Positions 43,637 to 53,517 of a stretch of DNA of 64,000 nucleotides are shown piece by piece. Both the position numbers and the translations under genes were made by a program. Positions within the stretch are counted from its first letter, which is position 1. Every line of letters begins with the position of its first letter. This DNA comes from UBA10347 sp905182135. GTDB lineage: Bacteria > Actinomycetota > Acidimicrobiia > Acidimicrobiales > UBA10347. The stretch is taken from assembly GCA_963925805.1 (NCBI GenBank), contig CAWUSE010000022.1, forward strand, positions 1 to 64,000. Reading direction: 5' to 3'. The notes beneath the pieces were generated by a model, which was given only the letters and a program-made list of their open reading frames with translations, ran no database searches and was not told where the DNA came from.

Positions 43637-44857
43637 ATGGTTCATATCGACGGTGACCGACTTCTCAACAGCCTGCGTGAGCTTCGATCGTTCGGTGCGA
43701 CCGGCAGTGGGGTTGTGCGACCGATGTTCTCTGACATCGATATGGAGTCTCGGCGGTGGTTGGTAGCCCAGATGCAGGACGCTGGACTCGACGCTCACAT
43801 CGACGGTGTCGGCAGTGTGCACGGTCGGTCGCGAAATCCCGGCCCAGCATTGATTATTGGTTCACACTCCGATACTCAGCCCGAGGGCGGCTGGCTGGAT
43901 GGAGCAATGGGAGTGATGTACGGCATCGAGGTTGCCCGCGCTCTGAACGATGACCCTTTAACCCGTCACCTCGCCGTCGACGTGGCGTCATGGGCCGACG
44001 AAGAAGGCACTTACACGAGTTGTTTGGGCAGCCGTGCCTTCGTTGGCGACTTCCCCGACGCCGATCTTGAGAATGCGGCCGCTCATGGTGAGACGGTCGA
44101 GCAAGCGCTCGCTCGCCTTGGCCTGGTCGATGTGCCCAGGGCCGCCATGGAACCTGGCCGCCATGTCGGTTATCTCGAAGCACACATCGAACAAGGGCCC
44201 CACCTCGAAGCAACCGGTAAACGCATCGGGGTCGTGTCGTCCATCGTTGGCATTCGGGCTATGCAGATCACGTTCGTCGGGGAACAGAACCACGCCGGTT
44301 CAACGCCGATGCATATGCGCAAGGATGCAGGTGTTGCACTGTTTGACTTCGGCGTCGGTATCCGTAAGCGGCTCATGACGCTGGCCGGGCCGACATCTGT
44401 GTGGACGATCGGTAACGGCCGACTGTTGCCCGGCGGCGAGAGCATTATCCCGGGTGAGGCATGGTGTGGACTGCAATTTCGCGATCCAAGCGACGACATC
44501 ATGGATGCCTTCCAGGCAGCGATTAGCGACCTAGCTGCTGAGATGACTGCAGAGGGACCAGTTGCTGTTCATGCAGAACTGCGGCGTGACCCCATGCGCC
44601 CAGCGAACATGAACGACGACTTCCGGGCGTACTTAGGCGCCGCGGCGGAAACTCATGTGCCTGGTGAGTGGGTCGACATGCCGAGTGCAGCCATCCACGA
44701 TGCCAACGTCATGTCTGAGCACATGCCGAGCGCCATGCTGTTCATCCCGAGCATTGGCGGTATCAGCCATGACTTTGCCGAGGATTCGACTGATCTGGAC
44801 ATCGTGACGGGCTGTCAAGTGTTGGCCACGGCTACGGCAAACATTCTCGCACAATGA
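43637..44857 (+). CDS. M20-family amidohydrolase (N-carbamoyl-amino acid/allantoate type)
   Basis: 406 residues. Metal ligands in IIGSHSDTQPEGGWLDGAMG and the catalytic Glu in ASWADEEGTYTSC; the dimerisation domain has GIRAMQITFVGEQNHAGSTPM, where His and Asn line the substrate site. The subgroup hydrolyses N-carbamoyl-L-amino acids, ureidoglycolate or allantoate, releasing ammonia. Which substrate applies is open; no other purine or hydantoin genes are present. A strong operator-like palindrome upstream implies specific control. Confidence 0.88.
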   Translation: MVHIDGDRLLNSLRELRSFGATGSGVVRPMFSDIDMESRRWLVAQMQDAGLDAHIDGVGSVHGRSRNPGPALIIGSHSDTQPEGGWLDGAMGVMYGIEVARALNDDPLTRHLAVDVASWADEEGTYTSCLGSRAFVGDFPDADLENAAAHGETVEQALARLGLVDVPRAAMEPGRHVGYLEAHIEQGPHLEATGKRIGVVSSIVGIRAMQITFVGEQNHAGSTPMHMRKDAGVALFDFGVGIRKRLMTLAGPTSVWTIGNGRLLPGGESIIPGEAWCGLQFRDPSDDIMDAFQAAISDLAAEMTAEGPVAVHAELRRDPMRPANMNDDFRAYLGAAAETHVPGEWVDMPSAAIHDANVMSEHMPSAMLFIPSIGGISHDFAEDSTDLDIVTGCQVLATATANILAQ

Positions 44858-45051
44858 GATTGCGACCGGAGCGGAACGCTACTTGACTCGTTTCGTCAGA
44901 CCTGAATAACGAGGAAGCCAAGCCGGGCGGCACAACCGGAGCGACAGCTGAGCTGAGCGAGTAGCTGGGCCGAACCGTAGCAATCGAAGACTCTGTGCTG
45001 GGCTCCAACTTGGTTTGGGCCGCGAAGCAAGCAGGCGCAGCGCGCACCGGG

Positions 45052-45771
45052 TCAGAAGAGCAGAATGCCGAGACGTATTGAATAGCCGCCCATGACAGTC
45101 CAGAACAGCACAGCGAAGGTTTGCTCGCCCAAGCGATCGTTGAGCTTCGACCCGCTCCAGGTACCCAGCGCCATTAGCGGAATTGCAGCCAGGCAAGTGA
45201 GCCAGGCGCTGCGTCCAAGCAGGTCGGCTTCGGCGAAGATTGCGGTCTTGGCCGCGTCGCCAGCCAACGAGGCCACCGATGCGGCCCCAACGAAGTGGCG
45301 CCGGTCAAGATCCAGGTTGCGGATCGCTACGCCCTTGAGCGGTCCTGACGTCCCAGAGAAGCCACTTGAGGCGCCAGATACGAATGCAAGCATGGGAGCA
45401 AACTTGCGTCGTACCGGTTTGATCTCGCGTTTCTCGGTGACAATCGTCGTTGTAAACATGGCCAGCACAGCGATCGTCACCGCCCATACTGGCGCGTTTA
45501 CGAGCAGCATGGAGCCGAGCGTTGCACCAATCACGATCATCACCGCAAGACCAGCGGCTTTGCGAAACGGCAGCGTCTCTCGATAAGCGATCATCTTCAT
45601 GATGTTGTTGCTTGCTAGCAGCAACGCTGCTAATGCTACGCCCTCCTTAGTTCCTAGGAAGAGCGCGAGGGTGGGCACCATGAGCAGCGAACCGCCCAGT
45701 CCTGCCGAAGCCGAAATCGTGAATGACACGTAGATGACGAGTAATACGCCGACCGTTGTCAAGATGTCCAA
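45052..45771 (-). CDS. TauE/SafE-family membrane transporter
   Basis: 239 residues, about eight helices; SASAGLGGSLLMVPTLALFLG and SGASSGFSGTSGPLKGVAIR are the two pseudo-repeated family motifs. Members export sulfite or organosulfur anions. The start is TTG with a GGGAGG site just upstream. It begins 52 bases after the stop of the large Asp-box gene on the same strand, so they may be co-transcribed. Confidence 0.85.
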   Translation of the reverse strand: MDILTTVGVLLVIYVSFTISASAGLGGSLLMVPTLALFLGTKEGVALAALLLASNNIMKMIAYRETLPFRKAAGLAVMIVIGATLGSMLLVNAPVWAVTIAVLAMFTTTIVTEKREIKPVRRKFAPMLAFVSGASSGFSGTSGPLKGVAIRNLDLDRRHFVGAASVASLAGDAAKTAIFAEADLLGRSAWLTCLAAIPLMALGTWSGSKLNDRLGEQTFAVLFWTVMGGYSIRLGILLF

Positions 45772-45823
45772 GAGTCCTCCCGACGCGCTGTGTCCTAGAA
45801 CACTCGCGTCGCAACTCGTAGCT

Positions 45824-48800
45824 CTAGCCGCCGATGATTTCGACGCCTAGGTCGGACAATTGCGAGTTGATTTTGGTGAGATCGCCATCGATCAATTTCT
45901 GCAGCGCTGCCAACTGATCGTCGGCCTGACCAGACAGTTTCTCGAACACGTCGTGTGACTGCTGGGTGGGCTTGCTGTCTGCGCTTCGCACGACAGGGGG
46001 CAGACCGCTCAACTTTTCGAACAGCTTCTCGCGGTAGTTCAGAACGTCGCCGAATGAGGTAAGTTCCTTTTGCACCAGTTCGGACTCGACCTTGTCGAAC
46101 TTCTTTGCCAGACGCGTACACGCAGCGATGACCTTGGCGGCGTCTTCGTTGCCCGCCAGGCGGTTGGTCCAATCGGTTATGCGCGCCTTGACGGCTCGAC
46201 TCGTGTTCACACCAACCACGATCTCGTTCAGTTTATTCTGAATGGCGATCATGAGTTCGAACTGCGCCTTGAGGTCACGCTGGCTTGTCTTGACTCGAGG
46301 ATCCTTGATCAGGTTGAAGTTCTGCTCCATAGACCACTCGCCGACGGTGAGCCGTGCGGAGTACACACCAGGAAGCGCCAGTGGGCCGGCGGGGCGTTCA
46401 TGGAAGTCGGTATCGGTCATTTTTTCACCAACGGGATAATTCATGGACCACCAGAAGCTGTTCATTCCTGGCTTGGCGCTGATGAACTGCCCGTAACGGT
46501 CCTTCTTATCTTCGGGCATTGTGCTGGAGAACGAGTCGATGCGATTGCCCTTTTCATCAGAGATGGTGAGTACGGCCTCGCCACCGGGAGCGGCATCGAG
46601 CACGGCGGCATCGAGCAAATAAGTGAAACGAACGCCACGAGGCAGATCGTCGCCAGCGTCGATCACTCGTTTGGTCTTGTGGCCGGTCTCGTCTTCTTCG
46701 AGATAGAAGGTGGCGTTCTGACCGATAGTCACGTGGTAACTCTTGCCCCCGAGCGAGCCCCAGAACCCGGCGAAGAGATGGTCGGGCGCCCGAACGGTGT
46801 CGCGTGGAGCGAACAGGTACTTCTTTTCCTTGCCGAGATCGTCGTAGATCTGGTGGAGCTGGGTCACGTCGTCGAGAATCCAGAACGACCGACCGTGGGT
46901 AGCGACCACCATGTCACTGTCTTTGATGATCAGGTCATAAACCGGGCAGATGGGCAGGTTCGCCTGTAGCGACTGCCAGTTGGCTCCATCGTCGAACGAG
47001 CCGTACAGGCCCAGTTCAGTTCCGGCGTAGAGCAACCCGGCGCGGTTTGGGTCCTCGCGGACGACTCGGACGAAGTCATCGCTTGGCAGACCGCGTGTGA
47101 TCTTCTTCCAGGTGTTACCCCAGTCGGTGGTTTTGTAGATATACGGGGCGTAATCGCCTTCCTTGTGGCGGGCGACCGACATGTAGACGGTGCCCTTCTT
47201 ATGTTCGGATTCGGCCAGCATGGTCACCTGCGACCACTTCTTCATGCCCTTTGGTGTGACATTTTTCCATGTCTTGCCGTCGTTCATGCTTACGTGGACG
47301 AGGCCGTCGTCGGAGCCGGCCATGAGGACCCCGGGGCGATGTTTCGATGCCATGAACGAGAAGATCGTGGCGTACATTTCGGCGCCAGCGGTGTCCATGG
47401 TGAGAGGGCCAGAGACACCCATAGTCTTGGGATCGGCGCGAGTTAGGTCGGGGCTGATGGCATCCCAGCTGTGTCCTTCATTCGTGGTCTTGAAGACCTT
47501 GTTACCGCAGGCATACAGCGTCTTGTTGTCTTGAGGCGAGAAGACGATGGGGTACGTCCACTGGAACCGGACTTCGCTGGTGTTGCCGTCATGATAGGCC
47601 TCGGGCCAGACACTGACCAGCTGGATCTGCTTGGTCTTGTGGTCATATCGTTGCAGCGCATCGCCGCCACCGGGTGAGCTGCCGATGGCACCGACATAGA
47701 CGATGTTCGGATCGCCTGGCTTGGGTGCGACGTAGCCACTCTCGGCGGTTCCCGGGGGATAACAATCAGCCCAGTTGATGGCGCCCTTACCAGTAGAGCT
47801 CGGCACGGCGATCGACGAGTTGTCTTGCTGACTTCCATAGACCATGTATGGGAACTGGTCATCGACGGCCACGTGGTAGAACTGCGCCGTTAGCTGGTTG
47901 TAGATCGTTGACCACGAGTGGCCAGCGTTCAACGAGACCCATGCGCCACCGTCGTCGCAACCAATCATGCGTTGCGGGTTCGCAGGGTCGATCCACAAAG
48001 CATGGTTGTCACCGTGGGGTGTGTGGAACTCGTCAAAGTTCTTGCCGCCGTCGACCGACTTCCACGCATTGTTGTTCATGATGAACACGGTGTTTTCGTC
48101 GGTCGGATGGGCGATGACGTGCATGTAGTACCACGGGCGCCATGCCAGATCAGGGTTCGAACTGACCTTTTCCCACGTGTCGCCATAGTCATCGGTGCGG
48201 TACAGGCCACGCTTGCGGAACTCGGCTTCGACGAGTGCCCACGCTCGGCCGGCCTTGGCCGGGGAGAGAGTCACACCGATCTTGCCGAGTGTGCCGTCGG
48301 GGAGGCCCTTGTTGGTGCTGATGTCGCTCCATGTGTCGCCGCCATTAGTCGAGCGCCAGATCCCGCAGTCGGGGCCGCCCGAATTGATCGACCAGAAGTT
48401 GCGACGAGCCTGCCATGTCGTGGCCAACAGGATGCGGGGGTTGTGCGGATCGAGTGTTACGTCGATGGCGCCAGAACGATCGCTGACATGGAGTACGAGT
48501 TCCCAGTCCTGACCGCCGTTGGTGGACCGGTACAAGCCTCGTTCGGGGTTGTTCTTGGCCGAATGCCCAAGTGCTGCGACATAGACCGTGTCGGGGTCGG
48601 TTGGGTGCACGACGATCTCGCCGATGTGGCGTGTCTCGACCAGGCCCATGTGCTGCCAACTGCGGCCGGCATCGGTAGATTTGTAAACGCCGTCACCGTG
48701 GGTGACATCGATGCGAATCGTGGCTTCGCCCATGCCTGCATAGATCACGTTGCCGTCTGAGGGAGCAACTGCTAGAGCGCCAACGGACGCAGTCTTGAAG

Positions 48801-48991
48801 AAGCCATCACTGACGTTCTCCCAGTACTGGCCTGCATCGTTGGACTTCCAGACGCCGCCGGCGCATGCGCCGAAGTAGAAGGTTGCCTGATCATCTGGAT
48901 CGGCAGCGATAGCGACGACACGGCCACCGCGTGTTGGACCGATGTTGCGATACTCGATCTGGCTCAGAAGGTTTTGGTCAACGTTGGGCAT
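45824..48991 (-). CDS. VPS10/sortilin-like Asp-box propeller protein, cytoplasmic form
   Basis: 1055 residues. At least nine Asp-box turns are visible (SNDAGQYW, STDAGRSW, STNGGQDW, STNGGDTW, TDDYGDTW, SVDGGKNF, TTNEGHSW, SMNDGKTW, TTDWGNTW, SFDDGANW), building one or two large beta-propellers over about residues 10-720. Then a beta-rich domain (to about 900) and a helical C-terminus with QFELMIAIQNKLNEIVVG. Such proteins are often labelled glycosyl hydrolase, but no catalytic residues are evident. No signal peptide, unlike most relatives. Codon use is very regular, suggesting good expression. Confidence 0.88.
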   Translation of the reverse strand: MPNVDQNLLSQIEYRNIGPTRGGRVVAIAADPDDQATFYFGACAGGVWKSNDAGQYWENVSDGFFKTASVGALAVAPSDGNVIYAGMGEATIRIDVTHGDGVYKSTDAGRSWQHMGLVETRHIGEIVVHPTDPDTVYVAALGHSAKNNPERGLYRSTNGGQDWELVLHVSDRSGAIDVTLDPHNPRILLATTWQARRNFWSINSGGPDCGIWRSTNGGDTWSDISTNKGLPDGTLGKIGVTLSPAKAGRAWALVEAEFRKRGLYRTDDYGDTWEKVSSNPDLAWRPWYYMHVIAHPTDENTVFIMNNNAWKSVDGGKNFDEFHTPHGDNHALWIDPANPQRMIGCDDGGAWVSLNAGHSWSTIYNQLTAQFYHVAVDDQFPYMVYGSQQDNSSIAVPSSTGKGAINWADCYPPGTAESGYVAPKPGDPNIVYVGAIGSSPGGGDALQRYDHKTKQIQLVSVWPEAYHDGNTSEVRFQWTYPIVFSPQDNKTLYACGNKVFKTTNEGHSWDAISPDLTRADPKTMGVSGPLTMDTAGAEMYATIFSFMASKHRPGVLMAGSDDGLVHVSMNDGKTWKNVTPKGMKKWSQVTMLAESEHKKGTVYMSVARHKEGDYAPYIYKTTDWGNTWKKITRGLPSDDFVRVVREDPNRAGLLYAGTELGLYGSFDDGANWQSLQANLPICPVYDLIIKDSDMVVATHGRSFWILDDVTQLHQIYDDLGKEKKYLFAPRDTVRAPDHLFAGFWGSLGGKSYHVTIGQNATFYLEEDETGHKTKRVIDAGDDLPRGVRFTYLLDAAVLDAAPGGEAVLTISDEKGNRIDSFSSTMPEDKKDRYGQFISAKPGMNSFWWSMNYPVGEKMTDTDFHERPAGPLALPGVYSARLTVGEWSMEQNFNLIKDPRVKTSQRDLKAQFELMIAIQNKLNEIVVGVNTSRAVKARITDWTNRLAGNEDAAKVIAACTRLAKKFDKVESELVQKELTSFGDVLNYREKLFEKLSGLPPVVRSADSKPTQQSHDVFEKLSGQADDQLAALQKLIDGDLTKINSQLSDLGVEIIGG

Positions 48992-48997
48992 ATCTCA

Positions 48998-49003
48998 AAC
49001 CTA
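48998..49003 (-). promoter_or_regulatory. -10 box TAGGTT of the Asp-box gene
   Basis: On the minus strand TAGGTT ends 6 bases before ATG. Confidence 0.55.
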
Positions 49004-49113
49004 GTCGCTTTGCCTGTCCCGGGGGCCCGTGCATATTCGTATGCTTCTTCGCGTTGACGGACTCTCTATTTGGAAACACGGGCGCGTCGCCACATGTGTG
49101 AGAATTTCATGCG

Positions 49114-50295
49114 ATGCGTGGACTCCGGGGTTTGTATGTCATAGCGGCAGTGACGATGGCAGGGGTTAGCTCTGTCTTTGCCTTGTTGGCCGAGCTCGAG
49201 ACTCGTTATGACCTGTCTACACAAGGGCTTGGGCTGATCTCTGGCTCATCATTCGTGACTGCTCTTATCGCCCAACTTTGGCTGGCCCGGTTTGCCGATC
49301 GAGGTCATGCCTCGACCTTGCTGCGTGTCGGTGTTGTGGCTGCAGGCGTCGGTCTGCTTTGGTTTGGTATCGCCACTGAGCTTTGGCAATTTGTTGCTGC
49401 CCGCTCGGTTCTTGGGGCAGGTGTGGGCTTGCTAGTTCCCCCAGCTCGACGAGCCATCGTGCTCACATCTACTGGGGATCAGGGTGAGAAGCTTGGCACC
49501 TTTTATGCGGCGTACCTTTTTGGCTTCGTGTTTGGTCCACCGATCGGGGCGTTACTGACCGACCTCGCTGACGTACGGCTTCCGTTCATCGTGTTCGGCG
49601 TGATGACGCTGCTGTCGGTCTTCGCTGTTCTGCGCATCGAAATGCCTGAAGCACCTCGCGACGCTGAGATCAGCCGGGATGACCGGCGTGTCCTTCGCCG
49701 GCTCATCGTCGACCGGCGAGTGATCGCCGCCGTCCTGGTTGTCATCTCATTTCGCTATTCGATTGGCGTATTTGAACCTCTGTGGGCAACCCACCTGGAC
49801 GATCTGGGTGCATCGACTCGGGTCATAGGGTTCTCGCTTACAGCGTTCGCGTTACCGATGATGATCGTCGCCAAGCCAGCAGGTCGAATGACTGATCGGT
49901 TCGGCGCTCGCTGGATGTCTTTGGTGCCGGCGCTCATAAGCGCTGTGCTGATGATGACGTATGGCTACACGTCGTTTCTTTGGGTCATCATCATGGTGTC
50001 CGGCGTCCACGGAATGATGGAGGCAGCACTCAGCCCGGCGACCCAAGCGGGGATCGCCGATGTCACCGCTGACCAGGACGCAGCGTCGGCCCAAGGCCTT
50101 GCTGAGGCCGCCGGCTCGGCGGCATCGGCGGTTGGGGCGTTTTCTGCACCGGTCGTGTTCGATATTTGGGGCGCTGGCCCGGCGTGGCTTATGGCAGGAT
50201 GCGTAATGGTTGCGCTTGTAGCGGTGAGTTGGCTGCTAGACCGGCCAACTTTGAAGCCCTCTAACGGAATGGGCCGAGAACCGGTTGGCCAGTGA
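49114..50295 (+). CDS. MFS transporter
   Basis: 393 residues, about 12 helices. The loop 2-3 motif is LARFADRGHASTLL, and the second half repeats it as KPAGRMTDRFGARWMSL. GAGVGLLVPPARRAIVLTS resembles the antiporter motif C region. Substrate unknown. Start at MRGLRGLYVIAAV places helix 1 directly after. It precedes the flavin monooxygenase gene by 101 bases on the same strand. Confidence 0.85.
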   Translation: MRGLRGLYVIAAVTMAGVSSVFALLAELETRYDLSTQGLGLISGSSFVTALIAQLWLARFADRGHASTLLRVGVVAAGVGLLWFGIATELWQFVAARSVLGAGVGLLVPPARRAIVLTSTGDQGEKLGTFYAAYLFGFVFGPPIGALLTDLADVRLPFIVFGVMTLLSVFAVLRIEMPEAPRDAEISRDDRRVLRRLIVDRRVIAAVLVVISFRYSIGVFEPLWATHLDDLGASTRVIGFSLTAFALPMMIVAKPAGRMTDRFGARWMSLVPALISAVLMMTYGYTSFLWVIIMVSGVHGMMEAALSPATQAGIADVTADQDAASAQGLAEAAGSAASAVGAFSAPVVFDIWGAGPAWLMAGCVMVALVAVSWLLDRPTLKPSNGMGREPVGQ

Positions 50296-50396
50296 CACAA
50301 ACTCGCGTCGAGAGGGCAGACGCTACGCATGTGTGATTAGCGCAGGAGCGAAGCCAGACACTTGGTCCTAGCCGCTGCAGGTGAGAAGCTTCTGGT

Positions 50397-52007
50397 GTGA
50401 GTACAGAACGACCTAAAGACTTCGACATTGTGATCGTCGGTGCTGGCTTCAATGGGCTCTACCAGCTCAAGCGTCTCCGCGACGCCGGTTGGTCGGTGCG
50501 CTTAGTAGAAGCAGGCAGTGGGCTCGGCGGCGTGTGGCATCACAACAGGTATCCAGGCGCCCGGGTCGATTGCCATGTGCCTAACTATGAGTACTCGATG
50601 CCCGAGATCTGGCAGGACTGGAACTGGAGTGAACGTTTCCCTGGGCGCGATGAACTGGTGGCCTACTTCGATCATGTGGATTCGGTATGGGACCTCTCGC
50701 CGGATGTAGATCTCAACACACGCATCAGTTCGGCTCGTTTCGATGATGAGCAGAATCGGTGGAAGCTGAGCACTGACGATGCTCGTTCGTACTCTTGTCG
50801 ATGGTTGATTATGTGCACGGGGTTTGGTTCGGCGCCGTATGTGCCCGACCTTCCGGGCTTGGAGGACTATTCGGGCATAAGTCACCACACGGCTCGGTGG
50901 CCGCTCGACGGTTTGGACCTTGAGGGTAAAAGAGTTGGCATCATTGGGACCGGGGCGAGCGGCGTCCAGGTCGCGCAAGAGGCTGCGCCGGTTGCAGCGG
51001 AGTTGACGATCTTTCAGCGGACGCCGGTGTATGCGTTGCCCATGAAGCAACGGCCGATGACCGCCGACGAGCAGGCGGTTGCGAAGCGCGACTATCCCGA
51101 GGTCTTCCGTCAGCGCAATGCTCCACCGGGGAGTTTCCATGATCTGCACCGCGACAACCGGTCCGCTCTTGCGGTAACCGAGGAAGAACGGCTCGAGGTA
51201 TTCGAAGATCGCTGGGCCAAGGGAGGTTTCCATTTCTGGGTTGGGTCATTTAAGGACACATTGTCCAACGCCGAATCGAATCGCCTTTCATACGACTTCT
51301 GGCGAGATAAGACCCGGGCCCGTATCGCTGATCAATCGCTGCACGAAGCCCTCGCCCCGACTGACCCTCCGTACCCGTTCGGTACCAAACGGCCATCGCT
51401 CGAGCAGGACTTCTACGACATCTTCGATCGCGACAATGTGGCCGTGGTCGACCTCAAACGTGATCCGTTAGTCAGGATTACAAAGACAGGCGTGCAGACC
51501 GAAACCGGTCATGTCGAGGTCGATGTCCTCGTGTTCGCCACCGGTTTTGACGCGAACACCGGCGGTTTCATCCGCATGGACTTCCGTGGAGCAGGCGGGC
51601 TGCTAGTCGGTGACGCATGGGCCGAAGGTGTCGATACCCATATCGGTATCGCAGCGCCCGGTTTTCCGAACATGCTGATGCTCTACGGTCCGCAGAGCGC
51701 CGCGTCTTTCTGCAACGGACCCGTGTGTGCCGAACTGCAGGGCGATTGGATCATCGATTTGCTCGGTCATTTGCGGGCTAAGGACCACACTCGGTTTGAT
51801 ACTGATCCGGAACACGCTGTTCGCTGGTCTGAGGTCATGGCGAATTGGGCAGAGATGACTCTGTTCGGTGAAGCCAACAGCTGGTATATGGGTGCCAACA
51901 TTCCTGGTAAACGCCGCCAACTCCTCAATATGCCAAGTAGCGATGCTTACCTGCAGGCCTTACATGACTGCGCCGCGGCTGGTTACGATGGGTTTATGTT
52001 CGACTAG
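50397..52007 (+). CDS. Baeyer-Villiger-type flavin monooxygenase
   Basis: 536 residues, class B flavoprotein. FAD-binding GAGFNG at 15-20, NADPH-binding GTGASG at 184-189, and the type I BVMO fingerprint F-x-G-x3-H-x3-W appears as YSGISHHTARW at 158-168 (Tyr for Phe). The ATG-motif region reads VFATGFDANTGG. It would insert oxygen next to a ketone, as cyclohexanone monooxygenase does; the substrate cannot be told. GTG start. The convergent SDR gene beyond it could supply a ketone. Confidence 0.9.
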   Translation: MSTERPKDFDIVIVGAGFNGLYQLKRLRDAGWSVRLVEAGSGLGGVWHHNRYPGARVDCHVPNYEYSMPEIWQDWNWSERFPGRDELVAYFDHVDSVWDLSPDVDLNTRISSARFDDEQNRWKLSTDDARSYSCRWLIMCTGFGSAPYVPDLPGLEDYSGISHHTARWPLDGLDLEGKRVGIIGTGASGVQVAQEAAPVAAELTIFQRTPVYALPMKQRPMTADEQAVAKRDYPEVFRQRNAPPGSFHDLHRDNRSALAVTEEERLEVFEDRWAKGGFHFWVGSFKDTLSNAESNRLSYDFWRDKTRARIADQSLHEALAPTDPPYPFGTKRPSLEQDFYDIFDRDNVAVVDLKRDPLVRITKTGVQTETGHVEVDVLVFATGFDANTGGFIRMDFRGAGGLLVGDAWAEGVDTHIGIAAPGFPNMLMLYGPQSAASFCNGPVCAELQGDWIIDLLGHLRAKDHTRFDTDPEHAVRWSEVMANWAEMTLFGEANSWYMGANIPGKRRQLLNMPSSDAYLQALHDCAAAGYDGFMFD

Positions 52008-52184
52008 CTCCGCATCGCTGCCAGCGACGCGGCTCGGCGCCTCTGGCGATCGGCCATCTCGCTTCTCGCATCCGCCGGGTCTTGTTCGAGGCTAGATGGC
52101 GGTACCGGGCCACATGTCTCGATCCGTCGGATTCTCGTCGATAGGTGACTGGGTGACCAGCCTCGCGACATGAGACCGACGGGA

Positions 52185-52997
52185 CTATCGGCCGGGTGCG
52201 TCGTCGAGGTCGATCCAACCGCTGAGCATGCCGGCCTCGAGACCGCGGTCGACCATCAGATCGGCGCCGTTGATCCAACTGCTTTCGCCGACCGCCAGCC
52301 AGACGATGGGTTCGGCGATCTCCTTGGGTTCGGCACTTCGGTCGATGATGGCCCGAAGCCAGTCGGAGTATTCCTCGCCCATTTGCTGGCGGAAGGAAGG
52401 GGTCAGCTTGGTTTCGATCCCGCCGGGACTCACCGCATTAACGCGAACTGCACCGGTAGCACCTCGCTGTGCCGCCTTGTGAGTCCACAACGTAAGGCAC
52501 TGCTTGGAAAAAGTGTAAGGATCTCGGTTCCAGCGGCCCTCGTTCTCGAGAGCCCACGCCAATCCAGCTTCGAAGCCGACAGTATCGACCAGCGGCTCGA
52601 CAACCGGCCGGCGCTTCTGCCACTGGCGCCCCGCACTGGATGAGACGTTGACTACGCTGCCTCCGGGGGTGATCCGTTCGAACAGCGACTCGGTTAGATG
52701 TCGTAGCCCCAGGAAATTCACGCGAAGAACCCAGTCAGCTGGAGTCGGACCGGCGACACCCGCAACGTTGATGTGAGCGTCTATGTGGTCGGGGAGTTGG
52801 GCAACGGCCGCGTCGATCGAGGCAGGTTCGGCAAGGTCGCAATGAACAGCGTGTACTCCCTGGCGGGTAGCGACACTGGCCACGTCAAGCACATGTACGG
52901 TCGCTCCGCGATCGCGCAGCTGGTCGACGACAGCAGCACCGACGCCTGTGGCGCCTCCAGTGACCGTTACCACCTTGTTGTTTCCCTTGTCACTCAT
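52185..52997 (-). CDS. Short-chain dehydrogenase/reductase
   Basis: 270 residues. NAD(P)-binding TGGATGVGAAV, then NVAGVAGP, catalytic Ser in VVNVSSSAGR, and Tyr-x3-Lys in DPYTFSKQCL. A long insert between the Ser and the Tyr (QKRRPVVEPLVDTVGFEAGL) is as in 3-alpha-hydroxysteroid dehydrogenase-like SDRs. Acts on an unknown alcohol/ketone. ATG was set at MSDKGNNK. Convergent with the monooxygenase gene. Confidence 0.88.
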   Translation of the reverse strand: MSDKGNNKVVTVTGGATGVGAAVVDQLRDRGATVHVLDVASVATRQGVHAVHCDLAEPASIDAAVAQLPDHIDAHINVAGVAGPTPADWVLRVNFLGLRHLTESLFERITPGGSVVNVSSSAGRQWQKRRPVVEPLVDTVGFEAGLAWALENEGRWNRDPYTFSKQCLTLWTHKAAQRGATGAVRVNAVSPGGIETKLTPSFRQQMGEEYSDWLRAIIDRSAEPKEIAEPIVWLAVGESSWINGADLMVDRGLEAGMLSGWIDLDDAPGR

Positions 52998-53223
52998 TGA
53001 ACATGTCCGATCGTTGTCTTGGATGCCTCTTCGACATCGACAATACATGGGTGCTTCCGCGAAGCGAGAACGAGGGCTTCAGTTCCCTTTGTTGGTGTTG
53101 AAGCCCAGCTCTGCGATCCTGACTCGAGGCTGGCGACGTGTGCTTCCTATTGAGTTCAGTGCAATGACCTCAGCCGATGAATACGAGCCACAAAAGGATC
53201 CTGGCCGGAGCAGTTGGTGCAGG

Positions 53224-53229
53224 TAGGCT
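53224..53229 (+). promoter_or_regulatory. -10 box TAGGCT of hisE-hisG
   Basis: TAGGCT ends 6 bases before the hisE GTG; no ribosome site. Confidence 0.55.
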
Positions 53230-53235
53230 TCGACG

Positions 53236-53517
53236 GTGCAAAACACTCTGGCAGAGCTCGAGGCCACCATCGTGGCCAGAAAGGGAGCGTCACCCGAAGA
53301 CTCGTATTCGGCTCGGCTGCTTCATGACACCGAATTACTGCAACGCAAAATTGTTGAAGAGGCCCACGAGGTCACACTCGAGCTCGCTCGAACCGTTATT
53401 GCCAAGGACCATATGGCTGAAGAGTGCGCCGACTTGCTGTATCACGTGATGGTCGGCCTAGTAAGAGCTGACGTCGCATTCGCCGACGTGCTCGATGTCC
53501 TGGAGGCACGACGATGA
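53236..53517 (+). CDS. hisE: Phosphoribosyl-ATP pyrophosphatase
   Basis: Second step of histidine synthesis, removing pyrophosphate from phosphoribosyl-ATP. All-alpha MazG-like fold of 93 residues: LEATIVARKGASPEDSYSARL, KIVEEAHEVTLEL and MAEECADLLYHVMVGL, with Glu/Asp metal ligands. GTG start after a -10 box. Its TGA overlaps the hisG ATG. Confidence 0.94.
   Translation: MQNTLAELEATIVARKGASPEDSYSARLLHDTELLQRKIVEEAHEVTLELARTVIAKDHMAEECADLLYHVMVGLVRADVAFADVLDVLEARR

Noticed and set aside
46070..46969. 299-codon plus-strand frame inside the Asp-box gene
   Set aside because: Exact antisense of a well-supported gene with regular codon use; no start signal.
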